DNA of 64,000 bases, taken from positions 2,108,001-2,172,000 of the forward strand of contig NZ_CP143867.1 of NCBI RefSeq assembly GCF_036416795.1, in the 5' to 3' direction. Positions 8,489-17,547 of the stretch are shown in pieces. The stretch comes from Bacteroides sp. MSB163. Lineage in GTDB: Bacteria; Bacteroidota; Bacteroidia; Bacteroidales; Bacteroidaceae. Numbering within the stretch: the first letter of the stretch is position 1; every line of letters starts with the position of its first letter. The position numbers were made by a program, and so were the translations under genes. A model generated the notes under the pieces. It saw only the letters and a program-made list of their open reading frames with translations, was not told where the DNA came from and did not search any database.

Positions 8489-10147
8489 ATGAAGAACGTA
8501 GCGAATATGAGAGTCATTTATTTCATGCTATGCCTGTTGCTGGCGGCTTGCAGTAAGGATGATGCCCCGGAAGCACCCGGTGCGTTTGAACTGAAAAGTA
8601 TCTCTATCGGTGACAAGCAGAATCAGAGTTCTTTCGACAATGTAGCTCCCGATGCCGGTATCGTGCTTACCTTTACGGATGCGGTGGATGAGGCATCGGC
8701 CCGCGCCAACATTGCCCTGAAACAGAACGACCAGGCAGTGGCATGCAACTTCAGTTTATCGGGTGCCGATAAACTCTCTTTGACACCAATAGGTGGCTTT
8801 AAGAGCTTTTCCTCATATAAACTGGTAATCAATCCGGGGGTGAAATCCACCTCCGGAGTATTACTCTCCAACGGCAAGGTTTATGAAATTAAAACCGGAA
8901 TGGACGATTCGGATAAGTTCGACCGTATTCCCGATGAAGAATTGCTAACCTTGGTGCAGAAGCAAACTTTCAAGTATTTCTGGAACTTCGGGCACGAACA
9001 TTCGGGAATGGCGCGCGAACGTACTACTTCTGCTGATGTTGTAACTACCGGAGGTACCGGATTTGGTGTGATGGCTATGCTGGTGGCTACCGAAAGGGGG
9101 TTTGTTACCCGTCAGGAAGCCCTCAGCAGAGTGCAGAAGATTGTTACTTTCCTGGATGAAGAGTGCACGAGCTATCACGGTGCCTATTCGCATTGGATTA
9201 ACGGCTCTACGGGCAAGACCCAGCCTTTCGGTGATAAAGATGACGGCGCCGACTTGGTGGAAACTTCCCTGCTCTTTCAGGGACTACTGGCAGCCCGTGC
9301 TTACTTCAAAGAAGCTTCGGATGCTGAGAGCAAGTTGCGTTCAGATATCACCCGCTTGTGGGAAGCCATTGAATGGACCTGGTTCCAGAAGAACGGGGAA
9401 CCGGTACTTTATTGGCATTGGAGTCCTAACTACGGATTTGAGAAGAACCTGCCCATCAGAGGGTGGAATGAGTGTCTGATTACGTATGTACTCGCTGCTT
9501 CTTCGCCTACGCACCCCATTGACAAAACTGTGTATGAGGCAGGATGGGCAAGGAATGGCGGCTTCAGGAACGGCAACAGTTATTACGGTTATAAACTCCC
9601 GTTAGGTGCTGAGAAGGGCGGACCGTTGTTCCTGTCCCAATACTCCTTCCTCGGCATTAACCCGAAAGGACTGAAAGACCAATATGCAGATTACTGGGAA
9701 CAGAACCGCAACCACACCTTGATAAACTACAGCTATTGCAAAGAGAACCCCAAAGGCTATGCCGGTTATGGAACTTCCTGCTGGGGACTGACGGCCAGCG
9801 ATGGCGACAGTGGATATTCCGCTCATTCACCCTCCAACGATAAAGGTGTGATTGCTCCTACGGCTGCTCTTTCGGCTTTCCCTTATACACCGGAGGAATC
9901 TTTATCCGCTTTGCATTTCTTCTATTATAAGATGGGTGACAAACTCTGGAGAGACTATGGCTTTGTAGATGCTTTTAACCTGACAGTCAACTGGTACGAT
10001 AACCAATGTATCGCCATCGACCAGGGACCGATTATCTGTATGATAGAGAACCACAGGACAGGAATGCTCTGGAATTTGTTCATGGCTATACCGGACATTC
10101 AGCGAGGATTGAAGAATTTGGGTTTTGAGAGCCCGGCATTAAACTAA
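8489..10147 (+). CDS. GH144-type glucanase (PF10091 family) with N-terminal Ig-like domain, lipoprotein
   Basis: This 552-residue protein has a lipobox (LLLAAC21), an SbsA/Big_5-like Ig domain (about 30-140, with APDAGIVLTFTDAVDEASA) and a PF10091 (alpha/alpha)6 catalytic domain from about 150 to the end. That domain carries LLTLVQKQTFKYFWNFGHEHSG, GTGFGVMAMLVATERGFVTR, DDGADLVETSLLFQGLLAAR, YWHWSPNYGF and CWGLTASDGD. Biochemically studied members of this family (GH144) are endo-beta-1,2-glucanases. The lipid anchor suggests surface display, making the first cuts outside the cell. It is followed 13 nt later by a paralogue without the Ig domain. ATG 8507 is an alternative start. Confidence 0.85.
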   Translation: MKNVANMRVIYFMLCLLLAACSKDDAPEAPGAFELKSISIGDKQNQSSFDNVAPDAGIVLTFTDAVDEASARANIALKQNDQAVACNFSLSGADKLSLTPIGGFKSFSSYKLVINPGVKSTSGVLLSNGKVYEIKTGMDDSDKFDRIPDEELLTLVQKQTFKYFWNFGHEHSGMARERTTSADVVTTGGTGFGVMAMLVATERGFVTRQEALSRVQKIVTFLDEECTSYHGAYSHWINGSTGKTQPFGDKDDGADLVETSLLFQGLLAARAYFKEASDAESKLRSDITRLWEAIEWTWFQKNGEPVLYWHWSPNYGFEKNLPIRGWNECLITYVLAASSPTHPIDKTVYEAGWARNGGFRNGNSYYGYKLPLGAEKGGPLFLSQYSFLGINPKGLKDQYADYWEQNRNHTLINYSYCKENPKGYAGYGTSCWGLTASDGDSGYSAHSPSNDKGVIAPTAALSAFPYTPEESLSALHFFYYKMGDKLWRDYGFVDAFNLTVNWYDNQCIAIDQGPIICMIENHRTGMLWNLFMAIPDIQRGLKNLGFESPALN

Positions 10148-10160
10148 TAGATTGATTATT

Positions 10161-11468
10161 ATGAGAATATTGATATATTTGATACTTTTGCTCTATCCAT
10201 TCAGCCTGCTTCCGGCAGCTTCGGGGGGCAAGAAAGAGAAGTCATTGTCCGATGAAGAATTGATGACTCTGGTGCAGAAGCAAACTTTCCGTTACTTTTG
10301 GGATTATGGTCATCCGGTTTCAGGGCTGGCACGCGAACGTAGCAATGGCAGTGATGATATTGTGACTATCGGTGGTTCGGGTTTCGGCGTGATGGCTATC
10401 ATCGTCGGTGCGGAACGTGGTTTCGTCACCCGCGAGCAGGCGGCGGAACGTATGTTGAAGATTGTCCGCTTTCTGAGTGACAAGAGTACGGACAGTTATC
10501 ACGGCATCTGGGCACATTGGATAGACGGGCAGACAGGAAAGACCATCCCTTTCAGCCGGAAAGATGACGGAGCTGACCTGGTGGAGTCTGCCTTTATGTT
10601 CGAAGGTTTGCTGGCTGCACACCAGTACTTTGACAAAGACACCCCGGTGGAAAGGAACATCCGCAGTCTTATCAACGGACTGTGGCGCCAGGCAGAATGG
10701 AACTGGTTCACCAATGGCGAAGACGTGCTTTACTGGCACTGGTCGCCTAATAACGGTTGGGCTATGAACCATCAGATTAAGGGGCATAATGAGTGTCACA
10801 TCACTTATATCCTTGCTGCTGCTTCGCCCACCTATCCCATTGCGGAATCGGTGTATCATAAAGGATGGGCCAACTCTATCGTTTTCAGGAATGGTAAGCA
10901 GTTTTATGATATAACATTGCCTCTGGGAACTGATTTTGGCGGTCCGTTGTTCTTTACCCATTATTCCTATATGGGGCTCGACCCACGCGGATTGAAAGAC
11001 CGTTATGCAGATTACGAGGAGCAGATGAAGGCTCATACTTTGATAAACCGTGCCTATTGCATCGACAATCCGAAGGGCTACAAAGGATATGGTGCACAAT
11101 GCTGGGGACTGACAGCCAGTGACGGAGATAAAGGCTATTCAGCTCATTGCCCCGGCAACGACCGTGGAGTGATTACTCCCACAGCCGCCTTGTCTTCCAT
11201 CCCTTATGCGCCGGAATATTCGCTTCAGGCCATGCGCTACTTCTATGAAGAGTTGGGCGGTAAGCTTTGGGGGGAATACGGTTTCAAGGATGCCTTCAAC
11301 CTGACGGAGAACTGGTTTGCACCTTCGTATCTGGCCATCGACCAGGGACCTATTGTCGTGATGATTGAAAATTACCGCACGGGTCTGATTTGGAAGCTCT
11401 TTATGAGTCATCCAGACGTACAGAGTGGATTGAAGAAATTAGGGTTTACGTCCTCTTACTTAAAATAA
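10161..11468 (+). CDS. GH144-type glucanase (PF10091 family), second copy with cleavable signal peptide
   Basis: This 435-residue paralogue of the preceding gene lacks the Ig-like domain and lipobox. A signal peptide ending near LLPAASGG leads straight into the catalytic domain (SLSDEELMTLVQKQTFRYFW). The same blocks appear in order: GSGFGVMAIIVGAERGFVTR, KDDGADLVESAFMFEGLLA, YWHWSPNNGW, GHNECHITYILAA, CWGLTASDGD and AIDQGPIVVMIENYRTG. The frame extends to a TTG at 10152, but ATG 10161 begins the signal peptide and is preferred. With soluble periplasmic localisation, it probably processes imported oligosaccharides, complementing the lipid-anchored copy. Confidence 0.85.
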   Translation: MRILIYLILLLYPFSLLPAASGGKKEKSLSDEELMTLVQKQTFRYFWDYGHPVSGLARERSNGSDDIVTIGGSGFGVMAIIVGAERGFVTREQAAERMLKIVRFLSDKSTDSYHGIWAHWIDGQTGKTIPFSRKDDGADLVESAFMFEGLLAAHQYFDKDTPVERNIRSLINGLWRQAEWNWFTNGEDVLYWHWSPNNGWAMNHQIKGHNECHITYILAAASPTYPIAESVYHKGWANSIVFRNGKQFYDITLPLGTDFGGPLFFTHYSYMGLDPRGLKDRYADYEEQMKAHTLINRAYCIDNPKGYKGYGAQCWGLTASDGDKGYSAHCPGNDRGVITPTAALSSIPYAPEYSLQAMRYFYEELGGKLWGEYGFKDAFNLTENWFAPSYLAIDQGPIVVMIENYRTGLIWKLFMSHPDVQSGLKKLGFTSSYLK

Positions 11469-11480
11469 ATACAAGATACC

Positions 11481-12335
11481 ATGAAAAAGATGTTTTTTAA
11501 TAGTGTATTAGTTGCTTTCGTTCTGCTTGTCGCTTCGTGCGGCAGGCAGCCGGAAGCTAAGGTCGATGTCATGTCGTTCAACATTCGTCTGGACCACGTG
11601 GCGGATAGCTTGAATAACTGGAAGTACCGCAAGGATAATGCGGCAAAGATGATTGCCTACTACGCTCCTGATGTGGTGGGCATGCAGGAAGTACTGAAGA
11701 ACCAGTTGGACGATTTAAAGAACCGTCTTCCCCAATACACTGCTCTGGGCGTGGGGCGTGCGGATGGAAAGGAAGCGGGGGAATATTGCTCTCTTTTCTA
11801 CAAGACAGACCGCTTTGAGCTGATAAAGAACGGAAACTTTGGCCTGAGTGAAACTCCCGATACGATTGGAGTGAAGGGATGGGATGCCGCTTGCGAGCGC
11901 ATTGTGACATGGGCTATCCTGAAAGATAAGGCCAGTGGCAAGAAACTGGCAGTTTTCAACACTCATTTCGACCATGTAGGGAAAGTGGCGCGTCGTGAGA
12001 GTGCCAAGTTGCTGCTTGCGAAGATGCACGAACTTGCAGAGGGGTTGCCCGTAATCCTGACGGGTGACTTTAACGGAACGGTGGACTCGGAACCGATCAC
12101 TATCCTTTCTGATGGTGGAATGAAGAACGCCTATTCCGTTGCCTCCACGGTCTACGGTCCGGCATGGAGCTTCCATAACTTTGGCCGTATCCCGGTTGAG
12201 AACCGCCAGTTGATTGATTTTGTATTTGTCAACGGACAGGTGAGTGCTGATAAGTTCCGGGTGATAGACGATAAACCGGACGACGGATATTTGTCAGACC
12301 ATGCCCCCATTATTGCCGGTCTGACGCTTCATTAA
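11481..12335 (+). CDS. Endonuclease/exonuclease/phosphatase (EEP) family lipoprotein
   Basis: This 284-residue protein has a lipobox (LLVASC20). The EEP fold motifs are present in order: VMSFNIRLD, DVVGMQEVL (metal-binding Glu), NTHFDHVG, VILTGDFNGT and the C-terminal YLSDHAPIIA (catalytic Asp-His). The superfamily cleaves phosphoester bonds in nucleic acids, inositol phosphates and lipids. Secreted members are frequent in Bacteroidota PULs, where their role is poorly defined. Here it sits between a glucanase and a sulfatase-fold enzyme. Removal of phosphoester substituents such as phosphoglycerol from a glucan is plausible but unproven. Confidence 0.82.
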   Translation: MKKMFFNSVLVAFVLLVASCGRQPEAKVDVMSFNIRLDHVADSLNNWKYRKDNAAKMIAYYAPDVVGMQEVLKNQLDDLKNRLPQYTALGVGRADGKEAGEYCSLFYKTDRFELIKNGNFGLSETPDTIGVKGWDAACERIVTWAILKDKASGKKLAVFNTHFDHVGKVARRESAKLLLAKMHELAEGLPVILTGDFNGTVDSEPITILSDGGMKNAYSVASTVYGPAWSFHNFGRIPVENRQLIDFVFVNGQVSADKFRVIDDKPDDGYLSDHAPIIAGLTLH

Positions 12336-12358
12336 TCATTTATTTGATATAGGAACCT

Positions 12359-13927
12359 ATGAAAGACAAACTCTCTTTAGGGCTTGTCCTGCTCCCTTTT
12401 GTCCCTTCGGCAACGATACAGGGACAGGAGCAGGATGCTCAGAATGAACGCCCTAATATCATTTTCATCATGAGCGACGACCATGCCCGTCAGGCAATGA
12501 GCATCTACGGGCATCCTATCGGCAAGGTCGCTCCGACTCCGAATATCGACCGTATCGGACACGAAGGAGCGGTTTTCCAGAATAACTATTGCTGCAATTC
12601 CATTTCCGGCCCGAGCCGAGCCGCTATCCTTACGGGTAAGCATAGCCACAAGAACGGTTTTATGAAGAACTGGGCGAAAGGTTTCGACGGCGCGCAGCAA
12701 ACTTTACCGAAGATATTACAGGCAAATGGCTACGAAACTGCTATCATCGGTAAATGGCACCTTATTTCCCGCCCGACCGGGTTCGATCATTGGATGATTC
12801 TCAACGACCAGGGAGAATATTACAATCCGCATTTCATCACGGAGAAAGATACCACCCGCCACCTGGGATATGTGACGGACCTGATTACCCGTTATACGGA
12901 AGAGTGGCTCGACGGGCGGAAAGATAAGAGCAAGCCTTTCTTCCTGATGATGCACCATAAAGCGGTGCACCGCAACTGGGTGCCTGCCGAGAGACATTAT
13001 CATCTGTATGAGCACACCATCTTCCCGCTTCCCGATAACTATTTCGATGCTTACGAGGGGCGCTATGCCGCACAGATGCAGAAGATGAATATATATTGTG
13101 ACATGTACGAGGGCCACGACCTGAAAATGGTTGCCGGCATGGACAGCGACAGCTTGCTGTTTGACCCCTGGCCGCACGCTTTTCTGGGAACCATGGAGCC
13201 GGATGAGCATCGCCGCTTCCTCGATGCATACCGCGACCGTAATAATGAGTTCTACTCTAAGCAACGTTCTTTCAAAGAAGTGGCGGAGTGGAAATACCAG
13301 CGTTACCTGCAAGATTATATGGGCGTTGTAGCAAGCGTGGACGAAAGTGTGGGAGAGATTCTGGACTACCTGAAACGTACCGGACTGGACAAGAACACAA
13401 TAGTTGTCTACACCACTGACCAGGGCTTCTATCTGGGCGAGCATGGATGGTTCGACAAACGCTTCATGTACGAAGAGTCCTTCGGCATGCCGATGGTGAT
13501 GCGCTGGCCGGGGCACATTAAACCAGAAACCCAGGTGACCGGGCTGACGCAGAACATTGATTTTGCACCTACCTTCCTGGATATGTGCGGCATTGAAGTT
13601 CCCCGGGATATGCAGGGTGTATCTTTCCGTCCGTTGGTGGAGAAGGGGAAAGCACCGCGTGACTGGCGCAAATCGCTCTATTATCATTATTATGAGTTTC
13701 CCGGCTTCCATAGCGTCCGTGCACACTATGGCGTGAAGATGGAGCGCTATAAACTTATGTACTTCTACGTGGATGACAAGTGGGAACTGTATGACTTAAA
13801 GACCGACCCGACCGAAATGCATAACCTGCATGGGAAAAAGGGCATGGAAAAGGTTACCACCGAACTTATGGCTGAACTTGAACGTTTACAGAAGCAATAT
13901 GATGTTCCCGGCGAACTGTGCAAATAA
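12359..13927 (+). CDS. Sulfatase-fold hydrolase, serine-type (alkaline phosphatase superfamily), secreted
   Basis: This 522-residue protein has a signal peptide and the arylsulfatase fold. Metal-binding residues are in NIIFIMSDDH (Asp40-Asp41). The active-site motif is SGPSRAAILTG with Ser83 in the formylglycine position (S-x-P-S-R, the anaerobic serine type, which needs an anSME maturase). GKWHL and YTTDQGFYLGEHGWFDKR follow. The C-terminal WELYDLKTDPTEMHNL is typical of family S1. Most characterised relatives remove sulfate from glycans, but the superfamily also contains phosphodiesterases and phosphoglycerol hydrolases. The substrate is not readable from the sequence. Confidence 0.88.
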   Translation: MKDKLSLGLVLLPFVPSATIQGQEQDAQNERPNIIFIMSDDHARQAMSIYGHPIGKVAPTPNIDRIGHEGAVFQNNYCCNSISGPSRAAILTGKHSHKNGFMKNWAKGFDGAQQTLPKILQANGYETAIIGKWHLISRPTGFDHWMILNDQGEYYNPHFITEKDTTRHLGYVTDLITRYTEEWLDGRKDKSKPFFLMMHHKAVHRNWVPAERHYHLYEHTIFPLPDNYFDAYEGRYAAQMQKMNIYCDMYEGHDLKMVAGMDSDSLLFDPWPHAFLGTMEPDEHRRFLDAYRDRNNEFYSKQRSFKEVAEWKYQRYLQDYMGVVASVDESVGEILDYLKRTGLDKNTIVVYTTDQGFYLGEHGWFDKRFMYEESFGMPMVMRWPGHIKPETQVTGLTQNIDFAPTFLDMCGIEVPRDMQGVSFRPLVEKGKAPRDWRKSLYYHYYEFPGFHSVRAHYGVKMERYKLMYFYVDDKWELYDLKTDPTEMHNLHGKKGMEKVTTELMAELERLQKQYDVPGELCK

Positions 13928-13950
13928 ACGAACCCGATAAGAAACCAGAG

Positions 13951-15684
13951 ATGAAGAATATGAAATACCTATTACTGACCGTAGCCTGCCTGATTGCATG
14001 GACTACCCTTCCGGCGCAGGATATGCGTCAGGATACCTATTGTAATCCTCTGAACATCGATTACACGTATATGATTTATAATTCCGACCGGGATATCTCT
14101 TACCGTTCGGGCGCCGACCCCGCAGTGGTGGAGTTCCGGGGAGAATATTATATGTTCGTCACCCGTTCGCATGGCTACTGGCGTTCGCGCGACTTACTGA
14201 ACTGGGAGTTTGTGCGTCCCGGAAAGAACTGGTATCCACAGGGGTGTAATGCTCCGGCGGCACACAACTATAAGGACTCCGTACTCTATGTAGCCGGAGA
14301 CCCTTCCGGCTCTATGAGTATCCTGTATACTGATAATCCGGCTTCGGGCGATTGGGAAGCAACGCCCGCCATCCTGCACAACCTGCAAGACCCTGACTTG
14401 TTCATTGACGATGATGGCAAAGCCTACATGTTCTGGGGTTCATCCAACGTCTATCCCATCCGTGGTATGGAGCTGGATAAGAACCACCGCTTCACGAAGA
14501 AGGGCGAGACGAAAGAGCTCTTTAACCTGGATATGCCCAAGCATGGCTGGGAGCGTTTCGGCGAGAACCATACGGACACTGTGCTGGGCGGATATATCGA
14601 AGGTCCCTGGCTGACGAAGCACAACGGGAAATACTATATGCAATACGGTGCACCGGGCACAGAGTTCAATGTCTATGCCGACGGTGTCTATGTGGCAGAT
14701 CACCCGATGGGGCCTTATACCTATCAGAAGCATAATCCCGTTTCCTATAAACCGGGCGGATATATGAATGGTGCCGGACATGGAAGCACCGTCCTTGGCC
14801 CCGGCGGGCAGTACTGGCATTTTGCTTCGATGTCCCTCTCCATCAATGTGAATTGGGAGCGGCGCCTTTGTATGTTCCCTGCGGGGTTCGATAAAGACGG
14901 CATTATGTATTGCGACACCCGTTTCGGAGATTATCCCCGCTATGCGCCTGCCGTTCCGGGTAAAGCCGGTGAATTCAGGGGTTGGATGCTGCTCTCCTAT
15001 GGCAAGCCGGTCACAGCCTCCACCACAAAAGGGGAGTTCCAACCCTCTGCACTGACGGATGAACTCACTAAGACTTTCTGGTTGGCTGAAGCCAACGATG
15101 AGCACCAATGGGTAATGATCGATATGGAGAAGCCTGCCGATGTATGTGCCATTCAGATTAACTATCATGACTATCAGAGTGACATGTACGGCCGTTACGA
15201 AGACCTCCGCCACCGTTACATCATTGAAGGTTCGCTGGACAGACAGGACTGGAAAGTGCTGGTGAACCGCAAAGAGAGCTATAAGGACACTCCGAATGAT
15301 TATGTGGAACTGTCTTTGCCCGAACCGGCACGCTATATCCGCTACAAGAACATAGACGTACCTACTCCGAACCTGGCTATTTCCGAGCTTCGCGTATTCG
15401 GACTGGGCACAGGCAAGGCACCACAACAACCGAAAAAGCTGTTTCTTGACCGTTATGCCGACCGTCGTGACATCGCCATCAGTTGGGAGCCTGTGAAAGG
15501 TGCGCAGGGCTACAACGTGTTGTGGGGTATCGCTCCCGATAAACTTTACAGTTCCTGGATGGTGTATGGTAAGAATGACCTGCTGATGAAATCCCTCACT
15601 ACCGATCAGGATTATTATTTCTGTGTGGAGGCATTCAATGAAAATGGTATATCTTTACGCTCAGAAGTAAAACATGTAAAATAG
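13951..15684 (+). CDS. Glycoside hydrolase family 43 protein with F5/8C (CBM32-like) and FN3-like modules
   Basis: From ATG 13951 the product is 577 residues with a signal peptide (TTLPAQ). The five-bladed GH43 propeller has its base Asp in SGADPAVVEFRGEYYMF, the pKa-modulating Asp in LQDPDLFIDDDGKAYMFWG and the acid Glu in YIEGPWLTKHNGKYYMQYG. A discoidin-like domain follows (about 355-490, with DELTKTFWLAEANDEHQWV), then an FN3-like tail (about 505-577). The open frame extends upstream to a GTG at 13918 inside the sulfatase gene; 13951 gives the better signal peptide. GH43 enzymes mostly act on arabino- or xylo-configured sugars. Its presence in a presumed glucan locus suggests a side group or a broader substrate. 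Confidence 0.87.
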   Translation: MKNMKYLLLTVACLIAWTTLPAQDMRQDTYCNPLNIDYTYMIYNSDRDISYRSGADPAVVEFRGEYYMFVTRSHGYWRSRDLLNWEFVRPGKNWYPQGCNAPAAHNYKDSVLYVAGDPSGSMSILYTDNPASGDWEATPAILHNLQDPDLFIDDDGKAYMFWGSSNVYPIRGMELDKNHRFTKKGETKELFNLDMPKHGWERFGENHTDTVLGGYIEGPWLTKHNGKYYMQYGAPGTEFNVYADGVYVADHPMGPYTYQKHNPVSYKPGGYMNGAGHGSTVLGPGGQYWHFASMSLSINVNWERRLCMFPAGFDKDGIMYCDTRFGDYPRYAPAVPGKAGEFRGWMLLSYGKPVTASTTKGEFQPSALTDELTKTFWLAEANDEHQWVMIDMEKPADVCAIQINYHDYQSDMYGRYEDLRHRYIIEGSLDRQDWKVLVNRKESYKDTPNDYVELSLPEPARYIRYKNIDVPTPNLAISELRVFGLGTGKAPQQPKKLFLDRYADRRDIAISWEPVKGAQGYNVLWGIAPDKLYSSWMVYGKNDLLMKSLTTDQDYYFCVEAFNENGISLRSEVKHVK

Positions 15685-15692
15685 TGACTCAG

Positions 15693-16463
15693 ATGAAACG
15701 AATAATCAGTGTAGTTTGCGTGCTGTTCTCTTTGTTGTCCCTTTCGGCACAGGAGACTTATCAAAAAGAAACTTTTATTTCTTCCCGCGGTGATACGTTG
15801 CCCTATCGCCTACTGCGTCCCGAAACGGTGAAAGCCGGAGAGAAATACCCTTTAGTGCTTTTCCTGCACGGTGCCGGAGAGCGTGGCAACGACAATGAAA
15901 GACAGTTGACGCATGGAGGACAGATGTTCCTCAACCCGGTGAACAGAGAGAAGTATCCTGCATTCGTGCTTGTGCCGCAATGCCCTGTGAGCGGCTATTG
16001 GGCATATATGGAACGTCCTGCTTCATTCATGCCGGATGAGATGCCATTGGATAATCCCCTCACTCCTGTATTCCAGACGGTGAAAGATTTGTTGGATACC
16101 TACCTGGCAATGCCGCAGGTGGATAAGAACCGTGTTTATATAATAGGGCTCTCCATGGGCGGTATGGGTACGTTTGATATGGCTATCCGTTATCCTGAGA
16201 TATTTGCGGCCGCAGTTCCCATTTGCGGAACGGTGAATCCTGCCCGCCTGAAAGCCGCCAAACAGGTGAAGTTCCGTATCTTCCACGGCGATGCCGACAA
16301 TGTGGTTACTCCGGAAGGTTCGCGTGCGGCATATAAAGCCTTGAGGGCAGCCGGTGCTGATGTAGAATACATCGAATTCTCCGGTTGTAATCATGGCAGT
16401 TGGAATCCTGCATTCAATTATCCCGGATTTATGGAGTGGATATTCAGTCAGAAGAAGAAATGA
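15693..16463 (+). CDS. Secreted alpha/beta-hydrolase esterase (CE1/prolyl-oligopeptidase-like)
   Basis: This 256-residue protein has a signal peptide (SLLSLSAQ). It shows the alpha/beta-hydrolase pattern LVLFLHGAGERGNDN (oxyanion), GLSMGGMGTFD (nucleophile elbow Ser), a late Asp in IFHGDADNVVTPEGS and a catalytic His in SGCNHGSWNP. This layout matches PHB-depolymerase/feruloyl-esterase-like PUL esterases. The frame extends to GTG 15684 overlapping the GH43 stop; ATG 15693 starts the signal peptide. It could remove acyl (for example acetyl or succinyl) groups from the PUL1 glycan; no specificity can be read. Confidence 0.82.
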   Translation: MKRIISVVCVLFSLLSLSAQETYQKETFISSRGDTLPYRLLRPETVKAGEKYPLVLFLHGAGERGNDNERQLTHGGQMFLNPVNREKYPAFVLVPQCPVSGYWAYMERPASFMPDEMPLDNPLTPVFQTVKDLLDTYLAMPQVDKNRVYIIGLSMGGMGTFDMAIRYPEIFAAAVPICGTVNPARLKAAKQVKFRIFHGDADNVVTPEGSRAAYKALRAAGADVEYIEFSGCNHGSWNPAFNYPGFMEWIFSQKKK

Positions 16464-17473
16464 AGAAGATGAAACTCTCTTATCTTGTGGGGGTACTCTT
16501 TTTAGGGAGTGTTCTCTTCACTTCCTGTAGTTCTTCCAGGCAAGTGAGTACTTTTGTTGTGCTGCCCGATACACAAACCTATCTGGAACAGTGTCCGGAG
16601 GTTTTCGACTCTCAAATAGACTGGCTGGTGGCTAACCGAAGGAAGATAGACGCAGTTTTTCAGGTTGGCGACCTGACACAGAATAATTCACCGGTTGAAT
16701 GGTCTTATATGCAAAAGTCCTTTGCTCGTATAGAAAAGATTGGGATACCTTATTCTGTGGTATGGGGAAACCATGATATTGGCAGCAAGCCGGGCAAATT
16801 TTCGGATGTGTATAATACGACAGTTGCCAATAAGTACTTTCCCCTTTCATTCTGGCAACAGAGAAAGTACTGGGGAGCAAGTGCAGATGGTAAGACTCTG
16901 GATAACTATTACATTACTTTTAAATCGGGCGGTGCGGATTGGCTGGTGCTGAATATAGAGTTCGGCCCGGATGATAAAGCCTTAATATGGGCGGATTCCG
17001 TTGTAAGCATGAATCCTGATAAGTATGTGATACTGAATACGCACGCTTATTTATATAGTGACAGCACCTTGCTCGATGGGAAAGACTGGTGGCGACCCCA
17101 AGCATACGGCATTGGGCAGGAATCCGGACGAACCGTGAATGACGGAGCTGGAATTTGGAAGAAGCTGCTTTCCAAACATCGCAATGTGATTGCCGTTTTC
17201 TGCGGTCATATCCTGAAAAGTGGGGTCGGGACGCTTGTTTCGACTGCCGAAAAGGGGAATAGGGTGTATCAGATGTTGGCTAATTTTCAACGTGGTGTGA
17301 CAGATAGTAAGTTGGGTGGTGAAGGTTATCTCCGTATAGTTACTTTCAATCGGAAGACGAAAGAGATTGATGTGAAGACGTATTCCACCTGGAACAAGTC
17401 TTTTCATCCGTCTGAACATCATAACTTTACATTTACGGGGGTAGATTTTGACGGATATATCAAACACCATTAA
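16460..17473 (+). CDS. Calcineurin-like metallophosphoesterase, lipoprotein
   Basis: From ATG 16460 the product is 337 residues with a lipobox (SVLFTSC23). The metallophosphoesterase metal ligands are clear: LPDTQTY, QVGDLTQN, VVWGNHDIG, LNTHAYLY and VFCGHI. The start codon overlaps the esterase stop (ATGA), so the two are translationally coupled, and this is the last PUL1 gene before a bidirectional terminator. Members hydrolyse phosphomonoesters or phosphodiesters using a dinuclear metal site. With the EEP protein and the sulfatase-fold enzyme it gives PUL1 three candidate enzymes for charged substituents. Confidence 0.85.
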   Translation: MKKMKLSYLVGVLFLGSVLFTSCSSSRQVSTFVVLPDTQTYLEQCPEVFDSQIDWLVANRRKIDAVFQVGDLTQNNSPVEWSYMQKSFARIEKIGIPYSVVWGNHDIGSKPGKFSDVYNTTVANKYFPLSFWQQRKYWGASADGKTLDNYYITFKSGGADWLVLNIEFGPDDKALIWADSVVSMNPDKYVILNTHAYLYSDSTLLDGKDWWRPQAYGIGQESGRTVNDGAGIWKKLLSKHRNVIAVFCGHILKSGVGTLVSTAEKGNRVYQMLANFQRGVTDSKLGGEGYLRIVTFNRKTKEIDVKTYSTWNKSFHPSEHHNFTFTGVDFDGYIKHH

Positions 17474-17480
17474 AAGAAAT

Positions 17481-17522
17481 ACACCATTATTTTTCTCATA
17501 TTTAAGAGGAAAATAATGGTGT
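17481..17522. terminator. Bidirectional hairpin terminator between PUL1 and ispG
   Basis: The arms 17481-17497 (ACACCATTATTTTTCTC) and 17506-17522 pair over 17 bp with one mismatch, around an 8-nt loop. The A/T-rich stem and its place between two convergent genes fit a shared terminator. Confidence 0.8.
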
Positions 17523-17547
17523 TCTAAGTATTTTCTTATTTTAGAAA

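Noticed and set aside
10152..10160. Upstream TTG start for the second GH144-type gene
   Set aside because: ATG 10161 begins a normal signal peptide; the same reasoning was used to choose internal ATGs at 13951, 15693, 16460, 27728, 34264, 37534, 44405, 45240 and 62189.
12716..13726. 336-codon antisense frame in the sulfatase gene
   Set aside because: Opposite a gene with intact sulfatase motifs and normal operon spacing; no domain in the antisense product.
14440..15429. 329-codon antisense frame in the GH43 gene
   Set aside because: Shadow of the GH43 and F5/8C coding sequence; no domain or plausible start context.
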